A stretch of DNA of 64,000 nucleotides from CBDCVA01 sp965222935 [NCBI: Candidatus Latescibacterota bacterium] (lineage in GTDB: Bacteria; Latescibacterota; CBDCVA01). Positions 46,895-55,548 of this stretch are shown here, piece after piece (position 1 is the first letter of the stretch; every line of letters starts with the position of its first letter). Where the stretch lies: positions 62,001 to 126,000 of the forward strand of contig CBDCVA010000002.1 in the NCBI GenBank assembly GCA_965222935.1. Direction: 5' to 3'. Under the pieces are notes generated by a model. The model searched no databases and had not been told where the DNA came from. It saw only the letters and a list, made by a program, of their open reading frames with translations. The translations under genes and the position numbers were made by a program.

Positions 46895-47112
46895 CGTTTT
46901 GGACCCTCCCTGCGCGCGAGGCAGAGGTACAGATCATCCACACGCCCTATCGGTGTGCGGACGAACGTGTGTGCCCTCGGCCGGTCCTTCGCCATCCGTC
47001 AGATGACCCGCTGAGGCATCCACTGCGTCCTCGTGCGCAATCCAACGGATACTCTGTACAACGTACAACCCCAGGATGCCTCTCTACGTAAGCCACGACG
47101 AGGAGGCAGGCG

Positions 47113-47895
47113 CTATGTCGCGTCCAAGAATCCGAGCGCCCGCAACCGGGCGATCCAACGCTGGCGCGTGAGGCTGCCTTCGGGGTTCGCAACCCAGTAT
47201 GGATCAAGAAGAGGTCCATCGGGGAGGCCGAACTGTCGTCTGGTTCCTGTGCTTCGCTCGGCCTGCTTTTGGACGGCCTCTTCTTCCTCGGGCGTCTTGG
47301 GGTTATTGTAGTAAACGAGGGTGCACATGCGGCGGTCATCCGAGCCGCCGCAGCTCGCGTGCCATGTCCGGAGGTCAAAGGCGACCACGTCGCCCGGCTC
47401 CGATTCACACACGTATGCTGGAAGCTCACGGACTGCCGCTTTCGTCTTACGGAACCTTCGCAGTTCCGAGTGGAGAGGCTTCTTGTGCGAACCCGGGATG
47501 ACGCGTAGCGCGCCGGTCTCCGCCCTGACCGGCTGGAGGTAGTAAGCGAACTTGACGCCGTACTGGTGGATGCTGCCGGTATCGGGGTGCCAGTTCGTGT
47601 CGCCGACATAGCGGTTCGCGTCCGCTACATAGCCGATGACGTCCTCACCGTAGAGCTGTTGGGTCGGGTGAAGAAACCGGGGGTCTTCGAGGAGTGAAGC
47701 GAAAAAGGGCGTCGAGGCCTCCATCATCGGCAGCCAGTGGCGTCGCGACCCGTCGAACGGCATGTGCCGGTACGCGCTCCCCAGGCCGCATTCGAACTCC
47801 ACATTGAGGGTCCGCAGTTCGTCGGAACTGAACAGACCCCGGAAGATAAGGAATCCAAAGGTCTTGAAGTGGACGATCTGCCGTTCCGTGAGCAT
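47113..47895 (-). CDS. Phytanoyl-CoA dioxygenase (PhyH) family protein
   Basis: 260 residues from ATG 47895, where CAAGGAG is well spaced; the longer start at 47916 would lie over that site. LTERQIVHFKTFGFLIFRGL is the PhyH opening, the iron motif is HPD in NWHPDTGSI, GALRVIPGSHKK is the strand, and the distal His/Arg are in LRTWHASCGGSDDRR. This variant resembles ectoine-hydroxylase-like copies with the wording LAYYLxPV. The 218 bases downstream to the next stop hold no gene. Confidence 0.87.
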   Translation of the reverse strand: MLTERQIVHFKTFGFLIFRGLFSSDELRTLNVEFECGLGSAYRHMPFDGSRRHWLPMMEASTPFFASLLEDPRFLHPTQQLYGEDVIGYVADANRYVGDTNWHPDTGSIHQYGVKFAYYLQPVRAETGALRVIPGSHKKPLHSELRRFRKTKAAVRELPAYVCESEPGDVVAFDLRTWHASCGGSDDRRMCTLVYYNNPKTPEEEEAVQKQAERSTGTRRQFGLPDGPLLDPYWVANPEGSLTRQRWIARLRALGFLDAT

Positions 47896-47991
47896 CGGAC
47901 GTGCTCCTTGAGACATCTCTTCAGTCGCCTAAAAGGGTTGCGGGCGTCCGTTTCTATCCCCCGATATAGGCGCTCGGCGGCGGGCGCGCAA

Positions 47992-49161
47992 CTACTGATC
48001 CACCACCGACCCGTCCACGTGCAGCCGTGTGTTGACCTGTCGAGGCTGATAGGGGAAGCGCTCGGAGGCATCCTCCGCGAGCTCGATACCGATCCCCGGC
48101 GCGTCTGGGATGATGATGAGGCCGTCCTCGCAGACGAGCGGCGTCTTCACGATCCCAGTCGTGAGCTTCGCCTCCTCTGACTCGATCCCGGCCTGCGCCT
48201 CGCCTTCGCCTCGCCCGTAATCCTGGAGCGCGAAGTTGGGGATGCACGCCGCAAGCTGCACGCAGGCCGCTGTGCTGACCGGGCTGAGCGGGTTATGGGG
48301 CACGACGCCCACATAGTGCGCCTCAGCTATGGCGGCGATCTTCTTAGCGTGGGTGAGCCCCCCGCACATGCACACGTCAGGTCGTATGTACTGCACGGCG
48401 CCGCGCCGTAAGAGCATCTCGAATTCCCAGATGGTGTGGATCCGCTCGCCCGTGGCGATGGGGATGTGGATTTTATCGGCGATTGTGGCCATAACGTCCA
48501 GGTTGTCGGGTAGGGTGGGGTCCTCGTAGAAGAATGGGCGGTAGGGCTCGATGCCCCTGGCGAGCACCACCGCCTCCGCCGGCGTAAGCCGCCTGTGAAT
48601 CTCAATGCACAGGTCCACGTCGTTTCCCACCGCTTCCCGGTATTGGCGCACGGTATCGATGGCATCGTCCATCTTGTCGGCATGGGTCTTGAAGAAGGGG
48701 ACGCCGTGGGGTTCATCCAGGAAGGGCGTGAGGTGCCCCACGGCAGTGAAGCCTCTGCGCTTGGCCTCGATGCAGCCCTCGACGAGCTGTTCCTTGGTGC
48801 GCCCGAAGACGTGGTAGTAGACCCGCGCCTTGTCCCGACACTTGCCGCCCAGAAGTTCGTAGCAGGGGACGCCGAAGGCCTTCCCCTTGATGTCCCAGAG
48901 CGCAATGTCGATGGCGGAGAGCCCGCCCATGATGGCCGCGCCGCGGAAGGCACCCCAGCGGTAAAGGTATTGCCAGTGGTGCTCGATCCGCATGGGGTCT
49001 TGGCCGATGAGGTATCGCTTGAAGGTTTCAACCGCCGCAGCGGACGCCTTGAGATAGCCCCACGAGCCCGATTCCCCCAGCCCGGTGATCCCCTCGTCGG
49101 TGTGCACCTGAACGAAGAGATACTGCGCGACGGGGATGGTCCGGATGTCCGTAATCTTCAT
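47992..49161 (-). CDS. Mandelate racemase/MLE family sugar-acid dehydratase, galactonate-dehydratase-like
   Basis: 389 residues; GAGGGGAAG precedes the ATG. The N-terminus MKITDIRTIPVAQYLFVQVHTDEG and the barrel motifs DLCIEIHRRL, FFYEDPTLPDN, ATGERIHT and VVPHNPLSPVST give the metal ligands and the His-Asp region of D-galactonate/galactarate-type dehydratases. FKTHADKMDD is a non-canonical insertion. The product is expected to convert an aldonic or uronic acid derivative to a 2-keto-3-deoxy acid. It heads the minus-strand group next to a PhyH gene. Confidence 0.88.
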   Translation of the reverse strand: MKITDIRTIPVAQYLFVQVHTDEGITGLGESGSWGYLKASAAAVETFKRYLIGQDPMRIEHHWQYLYRWGAFRGAAIMGGLSAIDIALWDIKGKAFGVPCYELLGGKCRDKARVYYHVFGRTKEQLVEGCIEAKRRGFTAVGHLTPFLDEPHGVPFFKTHADKMDDAIDTVRQYREAVGNDVDLCIEIHRRLTPAEAVVLARGIEPYRPFFYEDPTLPDNLDVMATIADKIHIPIATGERIHTIWEFEMLLRRGAVQYIRPDVCMCGGLTHAKKIAAIAEAHYVGVVPHNPLSPVSTAACVQLAACIPNFALQDYGRGEGEAQAGIESEEAKLTTGIVKTPLVCEDGLIIIPDAPGIGIELAEDASERFPYQPRQVNTRLHVDGSVVDQ

Positions 49162-49177
49162 CGAGTATCTTCCCCTC

Positions 49178-49444
49178 TCACGTCGAGCCGAGACACGAAC
49201 GCCACGCCGCTTTCAGTTGTTTCGCGTACGCCTTCGCCTGCACTGCGACGTCCGTGCCGACCCAATCACCCGCGGCGCTGTCCCCACGCGCTCGGGGTTG
49301 TGCAAGCCCCTAACCAGCGGATAGCCGCCATCACCCATGCTAGCCCGGAGCGCGGGAATGTCGTCTAGGAAGTCGTTTGCCTCGCGCAACGCCCCGAGGT
49401 ATTTTCCCCCAGGTCGAATTCTCGGTGGCTATCCCGACGGCCAT
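49178..49444 (-). pseudogene. Scrambled remnant of an unrecognised protein gene
   Basis: On the minus strand the gap between two catabolic units reads as protein-like segments in changing frames: AVGIATENSTWGK, then KYLGALREANDFLDDIPAL and GDGGYPLVRGLHNPERVG, then WVGTDVAVQAKAYAKQLK and a stop. Each segment has normal high-GC third positions, but at least one frame change is needed to join them. I do not recognise the family. The remainder of 49162-49562 holds only the Shine-Dalgarno of the aldolase gene. Confidence 0.35.
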
Positions 49445-49562
49445 CTTCCAACTCCTTTCTCAAAAGCGGAGAATAAGGAGCTCAGCCATGTGTATAGAAA
49501 GCGTTTGACGGGCGTATGGGAAGTCTGAAGTGCGCCAAGCGGCGAAAGGAGCGACGTTCAGC

Positions 49563-50339
49563 ATGACCAATCGCCTCAAGGAACTGCTTGATGGCGGAAA
49601 AGTGCCCATCGGTGCACAGCTCCGGTTCGGCTCGCCCGCCATCGCGGAACTGTTCGGCCTGGCGGGATACGACTGGATCCTGATCGACACCGAGCACGCG
49701 CCGCAAACGCCTCGGGGTGTACAGGCTCAGTTGCAGGCCATCGGCAATACCGAGGCGGCGCCCATCGTGCGCCCGTCTGCGAATGACCCCGATCTCATCA
49801 AGCTCTACCTTGACATGGGAGCGATGGGCGTCGTCGTCCCCTTCATCAACACACCTGAGGAGGCCGAACGCGGCGCTCGGGCGTGCCGCTACCCACCCGC
49901 AGGGACGCGTGGCTGGGGTCCGCACCGCGCCGCGGGCTATGGATTCAGCGCTGAGGAGTACACAAGGGAGATCAACGACCTCGTGGTCTACATCCCGATC
50001 ATCGAGACTGCCGAGGCTGTGAACAATATCGACGCGATCCTCGCCGTCGAAGGGGTGGACACGTGCATCGCCGGCCCGGCTGATCTTTCCATCTCCCTCG
50101 ATGTCCCGTTCCAGTACGAGAGCGCTGCGTTCCAGGATGCCTTGACGCGCGTGGTGGAAGCGGGTCGCCGCACGGGTAAACCTGTGGGCATCGGCGTCTA
50201 CGGCACCACCTTCGAGCCAGCAGGGGCTCTGCGCCAGTTCGAAGCCGGCTTCCGCACGCTTCTCATCGGCGGCGACGAAGAGTTCCTGGGCAGCGGATGT
50301 CACCTCGTCCTCGACAGCCTTTCCGCCCTGAGGAGTTGA
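49563..50339 (+). CDS. HpcH/HpaI-type aldolase (2-keto-3-deoxy sugar-acid aldolase-like)
   Basis: 258 residues from ATG 49563. Motifs are GAQLRFGSPAIAELFGLAGYDW, LIDTEHAPQTP (metal and substrate loop near 42), MGAMGVVVPFINT and IPIIETAEAVNNID, CIAGPADLS. Class II HpcH aldolases cleave 2-keto-3-deoxy acids to pyruvate and an aldehyde. It is the first gene of a tight plus-strand set with a 2-hydroxyacid dehydrogenase (4 bases away) and two sugar-acid dehydratases, which fits a dehydratase-aldolase route. Confidence 0.88.
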   Translation: MTNRLKELLDGGKVPIGAQLRFGSPAIAELFGLAGYDWILIDTEHAPQTPRGVQAQLQAIGNTEAAPIVRPSANDPDLIKLYLDMGAMGVVVPFINTPEEAERGARACRYPPAGTRGWGPHRAAGYGFSAEEYTREINDLVVYIPIIETAEAVNNIDAILAVEGVDTCIAGPADLSISLDVPFQYESAAFQDALTRVVEAGRRTGKPVGIGVYGTTFEPAGALRQFEAGFRTLLIGGDEEFLGSGCHLVLDSLSALRS

Positions 50340-50343
50340 ATCC

Positions 50344-51321
50344 ATGCGTCGTCTAAAGATCCTCGCCTTGCCTCACAAAGTGAAGGAACTCTTCCACCCG
50401 TGGATCGATGACCTCATTGAAGCGATTGGGGACCGTCACGACCTCGCCCTCCTCGATGAGAAGCAGCCTCTTGCACCCCAGTTCGAGGGTGTCGAGGTGG
50501 TCATCGATCACGGTGGCGGCGTCGGCACGCACGAGATGATGGATGCCGCCACCGATGCGCGCCTCTGGCAGATCCATGGAACCGGTTTCGAGAACTTCGA
50601 TCTGGACTACACGCGGGCCAAAGGCATCCCCGTCGCCAACTGCCCCGGCCAGTTTAGTAGCGTAGCGCTGGCCGAGACGGCGATGATGTTCATGTTGATG
50701 CTCGGTCACGAGTACCGCAAGGGCATGGAGAACTTTCGCTCGCGCACGTTCTACCGGCCTGCGGGACGGGAGCTCGGGGGCCAGAATCTTGGAATCATCG
50801 GCTTCGGCGCCAGCGGTCAGGAGTTGGCGCGACGCGCCAAGCCCTTCGGCATGCGCATCCTGGCCATCGACGTCCGGGACATCGAGTCCGAGATCCTCGA
50901 CGAGATACGCCCCGATTTCATGGGAACGCCCGACGATCTAGACCGCGTCATGGCCGAGAGCGACTTCATCTCGCTCCACCTCCACTTCAACGATGAAACC
51001 CGCCACATCATCGACGCGCGGCGCATCGCCCTCATGAAACCGACGGCCTGTATCATCAACGTCGCGCGCGGTGGGCTGGTGGACACATCGGCCATGTACG
51101 AGGCGCTCATCGCGGGCAAGCTGGGCGGCGCTGGCCTCGACGTCTTCGAGGAGGAGCCCGTCGATCCCACAGCACCGGTCTTTCAGCTTCCCAACGTCGT
51201 CGTCCTACCCCACCTCGCTGGCGCCACACGGCAAACGTCCCTGAGGCGGGCAGCCTGTACCTCTGAGAATGCCGATCGCATCGCGCAGGATCTCGAGCCA
51301 CTGTATCGGATTGATCTATGA
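50344..51321 (+). CDS. D-isomer-specific 2-hydroxyacid dehydrogenase
   Basis: 325 residues. NAD-binding glycines are in IIGFGASGQELA near 156. The catalytic set is complete: Arg in NVARGGLVD near 240, Glu in DVFEEEP near 270, His in LPHLAGAT near 290. It could reduce a keto acid such as glyoxylate, hydroxypyruvate or tartronate semialdehyde; glycerate-dehydrogenase-like activity is plausible after an aldolase step. GAGGAG precedes the ATG 4 bases after the aldolase stop, and the stop overlaps the next start (ATGA). Confidence 0.89.
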   Translation: MRRLKILALPHKVKELFHPWIDDLIEAIGDRHDLALLDEKQPLAPQFEGVEVVIDHGGGVGTHEMMDAATDARLWQIHGTGFENFDLDYTRAKGIPVANCPGQFSSVALAETAMMFMLMLGHEYRKGMENFRSRTFYRPAGRELGGQNLGIIGFGASGQELARRAKPFGMRILAIDVRDIESEILDEIRPDFMGTPDDLDRVMAESDFISLHLHFNDETRHIIDARRIALMKPTACIINVARGGLVDTSAMYEALIAGKLGGAGLDVFEEEPVDPTAPVFQLPNVVVLPHLAGATRQTSLRRAACTSENADRIAQDLEPLYRIDL

Positions 51322-52460
51322 AGATCACGGCCATCAAGACCTACACGTGCGGTTATCACGGGCGCACTCGTTCGTTGATCAAAGTCGAGACGGACGAGGC
51401 GCTTTATGGTTGGGGCGAGGCGTTCTCCGTCGGCCCTGACCTGGCCGTCAAGCCGATCGTCGACTACATCGCCACGTGGTGCGTGGGCGAGGACCCGCGC
51501 CGCATCGAATACCTGATGATGAAGACCCATCAGCAGCTTAGGTTCCCGCCGGGAAGCGCGGGGCTATCCGCCCTGAGCGGCATCGAGCACGCGCTGTGGG
51601 ACATCAGCGGCAAGGCGGCCGGGCTTCCGGTCTACATGCTCCTGGGTGGGGCGGTGCGCGACCGAGTGCGCGTCTATCACGCCCTGGACGGTGCAACCGC
51701 CGAGGCCACCGCCGAGAGGGCGCATGCGTTTCACGACCGATGTGGCATAACGGCTTTCAAGCTCGGCCCATACCATATGGACCCCGAAGCCTCTCGCTGG
51801 GGTCGGGTCTGCGCGGCCGCGGCCGATTACTTCGAAGGGGTGCGCGTGCATACGCCCGAGGCGTGGGAATTCGCCTTCGATTTGCACACAACCATCTTCG
51901 AGCCGATCCGAGCGCTCCAGCTCACCGACGCCCTGGCGCCTTACGATCCCCTGTTCTGCGAGGAGCCGCTGCGTCCGGAGAACATCGGGGCGCTAGCGCG
52001 GTTGCGCCAAAAGATGCGGGTCCCTCTGGCGACCGGTGAGCAACTGTACATGCGCTTCGAGTTCCTCGACGTCCTGGCCGCAGGGGCAGCGGACATCATT
52101 CAGCCGGATGTCTGCGTCTGCGGCGGCCTCTTGGAAATGCGTAAGATCGCCGCCATCGCCGAGGCCCACTACGTCACCGTCGCGCCCCACAACCCGATGG
52201 GCCCCATCGCCACGGCGGTGAACTTCCACTTCGCGGCCGCGACGCACAATTTCAAAATCTTGGAGTATATCGATCCCACGGGGTCCGAGTGGGACCCATG
52301 CGTAGACGACCCGTACCTGCCCGTCGACGGCCATCTCGAGCTCAGAGACCGTCCCGGATTGGGCATCGACGTGGACGAAGATGTCATCGCCCGGAGCCCC
52401 TACGTCCACTGGCAGCGCAGGGCCTCCATCCGGCCTGACGGCGCCACGGGGTATACCTAG
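51318..52460 (+). CDS. Mandelate racemase/MLE family sugar-acid dehydratase (copy 1)
   Basis: 380 residues, translationally coupled to the upstream dehydrogenase. MKITAIKTYTCGYHGR opens the capping domain; barrel ligands are Asp in EFAFDLHT (about 188), Glu in FCEEPLRPEN (about 216) and Glu in LATGEQLY (about 239), with VAPHNPMGP holding the general-base His. The whole layout is galactonate/gluconate-dehydratase-like. It has exactly the same length as the next gene and long identical stretches with it (for example RRIEYLMMKTHQQLRFPPGS), so the two arose by tandem duplication. Confidence 0.9.
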   Translation: MKITAIKTYTCGYHGRTRSLIKVETDEALYGWGEAFSVGPDLAVKPIVDYIATWCVGEDPRRIEYLMMKTHQQLRFPPGSAGLSALSGIEHALWDISGKAAGLPVYMLLGGAVRDRVRVYHALDGATAEATAERAHAFHDRCGITAFKLGPYHMDPEASRWGRVCAAAADYFEGVRVHTPEAWEFAFDLHTTIFEPIRALQLTDALAPYDPLFCEEPLRPENIGALARLRQKMRVPLATGEQLYMRFEFLDVLAAGAADIIQPDVCVCGGLLEMRKIAAIAEAHYVTVAPHNPMGPIATAVNFHFAAATHNFKILEYIDPTGSEWDPCVDDPYLPVDGHLELRDRPGLGIDVDEDVIARSPYVHWQRRASIRPDGATGYT

Positions 52461-52536
52461 CGCGGAAGCCCCACGGGAGAAGGTACCCCGAAATCCCTCG
52501 TACTCACTCTTGCGCCCCGAGGAGAGGATTCACGCC

Positions 52537-53679
52537 ATGAAGATCACGGCCGTCAAGACCTATACAGCTTGGTACAAATCGCGCAACATCCCGCTCATCA
52601 AAGTGGAGACCGACGAGGGCATCTACGGCTGGGGCGAGGCCTACTCGATCGGCCCCGACCTCGCCATCGAGCCGTTCGTTGATTACATCACCACCTGGTT
52701 TGTCGGCGAAGACCCCCGCCGCATCGAATACCTGATGATGAAGACCCACCAACAGCTTAGGTTCCCGCCGGGCAGCGCGGGATTGGCCGCCCTGAGCGGC
52801 ATCGAGCACGCGCTGTGGGACATCAGCGGCAAGGCGGCGGGGCTTCCAGTCTACATGCTGCTCGGGGGCAACGTGCGGGACCGCGTGCGCGTCTATCAGG
52901 GCATCGGCGGCGAGACGACAGAGAAAACGGTGGAGACGGTCCACAGATTGCACGAGAAGTGGGGCTACACCGCGTTCAAGACGAGCCCCTACAGACTCGC
53001 TCCCGACGATCACCGCTGGGGTCGGGTCTGCGCCGCAGCCGCCGATCACTTCGAAGGGCTGCGGGTGGGTTGCCCCGATGAATGGGAGTTTGCGTTCGAC
53101 CCGCACGCCAAGATCTTCGAGCCGATCCGGGCGCTCCAACTCTCGAACGCGCTGGCACCCTACGATCCCTTGTTCTACGAGGAGCCGCTCAGGCCCGAGC
53201 ACATCCCCGCATGGGCGCGGCTGCGGCAGCAGATGCGCGTACCGCTGGCCACAGGGGAATCGTTGTACATGCGCTTTGAATTCCTAGACCTGATGGCCGC
53301 CGAAGGCGCCGACATCATCCAGCCGGACATCTGCATCTGTGGCGGGCTTCTGGAGATGCGAAAGATCGCAGCCATCGCGGAGGCCCACTACGTCACCGTG
53401 GCGCCTCACAATCCGCTGGGTCCCGTCGCCACGGCAGTCAACGTCCAGTTCGCCGCCGCGACCCACAACTTCAAAATCTTGGAGTACGTAAATCCTGTTG
53501 AGAGCGGTGGTCACGTGTGGGTGGATGATCCCTACTTGCCCACCGACGGCTATCTCGAACTCAGGGATCGGCCCGGCCTGGGGATCGACATCGACGAAGA
53601 GGCGATGAATCGTGCGCATTACCAGCACTGGCAGCGCACTTGCCCGGTGCGGCCCGACGGCGCCACGGGGTACATTTAG
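52537..53679 (+). CDS. Mandelate racemase/MLE family sugar-acid dehydratase (copy 2)
   Basis: 380 residues from ATG 52537; GAGGAGAGG is ideally spaced and the upstream frame from 52381 overlaps the previous gene without homology. Ligands are Asp in EFAFDPHAK, Glu in FYEEPLRPEH and Glu in LATGESLY; VAPHNPLGP carries the His. Substitutions relative to copy 1 lie in the capping-domain loops (YKSRNIP against YHGRTRS; HRLHEKWGY against HAFHDRCGI), which in this superfamily set substrate choice, so the copies may act on different sugar acids. Confidence 0.9.
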   Translation: MKITAVKTYTAWYKSRNIPLIKVETDEGIYGWGEAYSIGPDLAIEPFVDYITTWFVGEDPRRIEYLMMKTHQQLRFPPGSAGLAALSGIEHALWDISGKAAGLPVYMLLGGNVRDRVRVYQGIGGETTEKTVETVHRLHEKWGYTAFKTSPYRLAPDDHRWGRVCAAAADHFEGLRVGCPDEWEFAFDPHAKIFEPIRALQLSNALAPYDPLFYEEPLRPEHIPAWARLRQQMRVPLATGESLYMRFEFLDLMAAEGADIIQPDICICGGLLEMRKIAAIAEAHYVTVAPHNPLGPVATAVNVQFAAATHNFKILEYVNPVESGGHVWVDDPYLPTDGYLELRDRPGLGIDIDEEAMNRAHYQHWQRTCPVRPDGATGYI

Positions 53680-53762
53680 CTGTCCGATGATCCGGTCTCG
53701 CCACAGCCTTTGCGGGCTCGAGCCGCGGCCCGCATCAGTCAACGGAGAGTGAGCGTTTAGCC

Positions 53763-55406
53763 GTAAAAGCATCCGACCTCTTCCTGCGCTGCCTTGAAGC
53801 CGAGGGCGTGGAGACCATCTTCGGGGTTCCCGGCGAGGAGAACGCCGACCTCCTCATCTCCCTCCTGGATTCGCCCATCGAGTTCGTCATCTGTCGTCAC
53901 GAGCAGGCGGCCGCGTTCATGGCTGACGTCCACGGTCGGCTCACCGGGATGCCCGGCATCTGCCTATCGACGCTAGGCCCCGGCGCCACCAACCTGGTCA
54001 CGGGCGTGGCGAGCGCAAACATGGATCATTCACCGCTGGTGGCCATCGTCGGGCAGGCCACCACCAAGCGCCTCCATAAAGAATCCCACCAGAACATGGA
54101 CGCCATCCGCATGTTCGAGCCCATTACCAAGTGGGCCACCTCAGTCCGCGACGCCGACAACATCCCGGAAGTGATCCGGAAGGTGTTCAAGCTGGCGGGT
54201 GATGAGAAGCCCGGCGCGACGGTGATCGAATTCCCCGAGGACATCGCCAAGGAGGATACCGACGAGGTACCGATCCCGCCGCGGGGGCCGGACCGCGGCT
54301 CCGGTGCCGACATCTTCTACGTCGAACGCGCGCTTGAGCTTCTAGCCGAGGCGACGACGCCGGTGATCCTCGCCGGTCATGGCTGCGTCCGGCAGGGCGC
54401 TTCGGATGCTTTGACCCGCTTCGCCGAGCGGACCGGCATCTACGCCGCCAACACCTTCATGGGGAAGGGTGCCATCTCGGCACGCGATCCGCACTGCTTG
54501 TATGCCGTGGGGCTGACGGCCAGGGACGTTGCCCTTGAGGCGTTTGAGAAGGCGGACCTGGTGATCTGCATCGGCTACGACATGGTGGAATGGCACCCCG
54601 AATCCTGGAACGTCGGCCGTTCGAAGCGCATCATCCATATCGATACCGAACCGGCCGAGGCGGACAAACATTACGTGGCCGATGTCGAGATTGTGGGTGA
54701 TATCGTGGCGATCCTCGCCGAGATCAACACTAGGCTCGGTTCCACGCACCGAAAGGAAACGCCCCAGTTTGGGGAGCTCCGCAAGTTGATGAGCCAGGAG
54801 CTTCACGAACACGACGCAGACGACGGCTTCCCCATGAAGCCGCAGCGGATCTTGAGCGACCTGAGGCTTGCGCTGAGAGACGAGGATCTCCTGATAAGCG
54901 ACGTGGGCGCCCACAAGATGTGGGTGGCGCGACATTACCCGACTTACGTAGCCGAGACCTGTTTCATCACCAACGGATTCTGCTCTATGGGCTTCGCGCT
55001 GCCGGGCGCCATCGCTGCGAAGAAGCTTCATCCCGACCGCAACGTCGTCGCCTTGTGCGGGGACGGAGGGTTTCTGATGAACGTCCAGGACCTGATTACC
55101 GCGGTCCGGTACGACGCGCCCATCACGGCCGTGGTCTGGGAGGATCATCGGTACGGGCTGATCGAATGGAAGCAGCAGGTGACGTACGGCTCGACATCGT
55201 ACGCGGACCTTGTAAACCCCGATTTCGTGAAACTGGCCGAGGCCTTCGGCTGCGGGGCCATCCGCGTGGAGACCGCCGAGGCGTTCCGTCCCGCGTTGGA
55301 GCGCGCGTTCGCCGAGCCCCGGCGGCCGACGGTGATCCTGGTCCCCGTCGACTCAAGGGAGAACCTCAAGCTCACACGCCGGTTGGGGAATCTCGTCGCC
55401 CGCTGA
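53763..55406 (+). CDS. Thiamine-diphosphate enzyme, acetolactate-synthase-like
   Basis: About 547 residues if translation starts at the position homologues predict. The N-terminal PYR domain has the catalytic Glu in CRHEQAAAFMAD and LGPGATN; the C-terminal domain has the ThDP motif GDGGFLMNVQDL. No FAD-type acetohydroxyacid-synthase insert is obvious, so a catabolic acetolactate-synthase-like or benzoylformate-decarboxylase-like role is possible. The homologous N-terminus KASDLFLRCLEAEGVETIFG extends upstream of the first usual start (GTG 53808) to a GTA codon at 53763, 7-8 bases after ACGGAGAGTGAG. GTA may be a mutated GTG. Confidence 0.82.
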   Translation, partial: VKASDLFLRCLEAEGVETIFGVPGEENADLLISLLDSPIEFVICRHEQAAAFMADVHGRLTGMPGICLSTLGPGATNLVTGVASANMDHSPLVAIVGQATTKRLHKESHQNMDAIRMFEPITKWATSVRDADNIPEVIRKVFKLAGDEKPGATVIEFPEDIAKEDTDEVPIPPRGPDRGSGADIFYVERALELLAEATTPVILAGHGCVRQGASDALTRFAERTGIYAANTFMGKGAISARDPHCLYAVGLTARDVALEAFEKADLVICIGYDMVEWHPESWNVGRSKRIIHIDTEPAEADKHYVADVEIVGDIVAILAEINTRLGSTHRKETPQFGELRKLMSQELHEHDADDGFPMKPQRILSDLRLALRDEDLLISDVGAHKMWVARHYPTYVAETCFITNGFCSMGFALPGAIAAKKLHPDRNVVALCGDGGFLMNVQDLITAVRYDAPITAVVWEDHRYGLIEWKQQVTYGSTSYADLVNPDFVKLAEAFGCGAIRVETAEAFRPALERAFAEPRRPTVILVPVDSRENLKLTRRLGNLVAR

Positions 55407-55433
55407 CCGCTTGCTCTACGCGAGAGCCAACAG

Positions 55434-55448
55434 AGTGGACCATCCACT
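55434..55448. promoter_or_regulatory. Perfect palindromic operator-like site
   Basis: AGTGGA-CCA-TCCACT is a 6-3-6 perfect inverted repeat 100 bases upstream of the first gene of the PhyH trio. The half-site spacing resembles operators of GntR/FadR-type regulators, but no regulator gene is visible in the window. Confidence 0.4.
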
Positions 55449-55548
55449 ATCCTGGGGGTTGCGGGGTAAAGAAGCTCCCGGTATCTTTTTCCCAGTGGTC
55501 TCATGTCAGAAGTGTGACGCCATCCCACATCCGTAGCGAGGCACAGCA

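Noticed and set aside
47041-47070. TTGTAC-G-TTGTAC repeat on the minus strand
   Set aside because: Lies downstream of a minus-strand gene and has no promoter context; too short to support a site.
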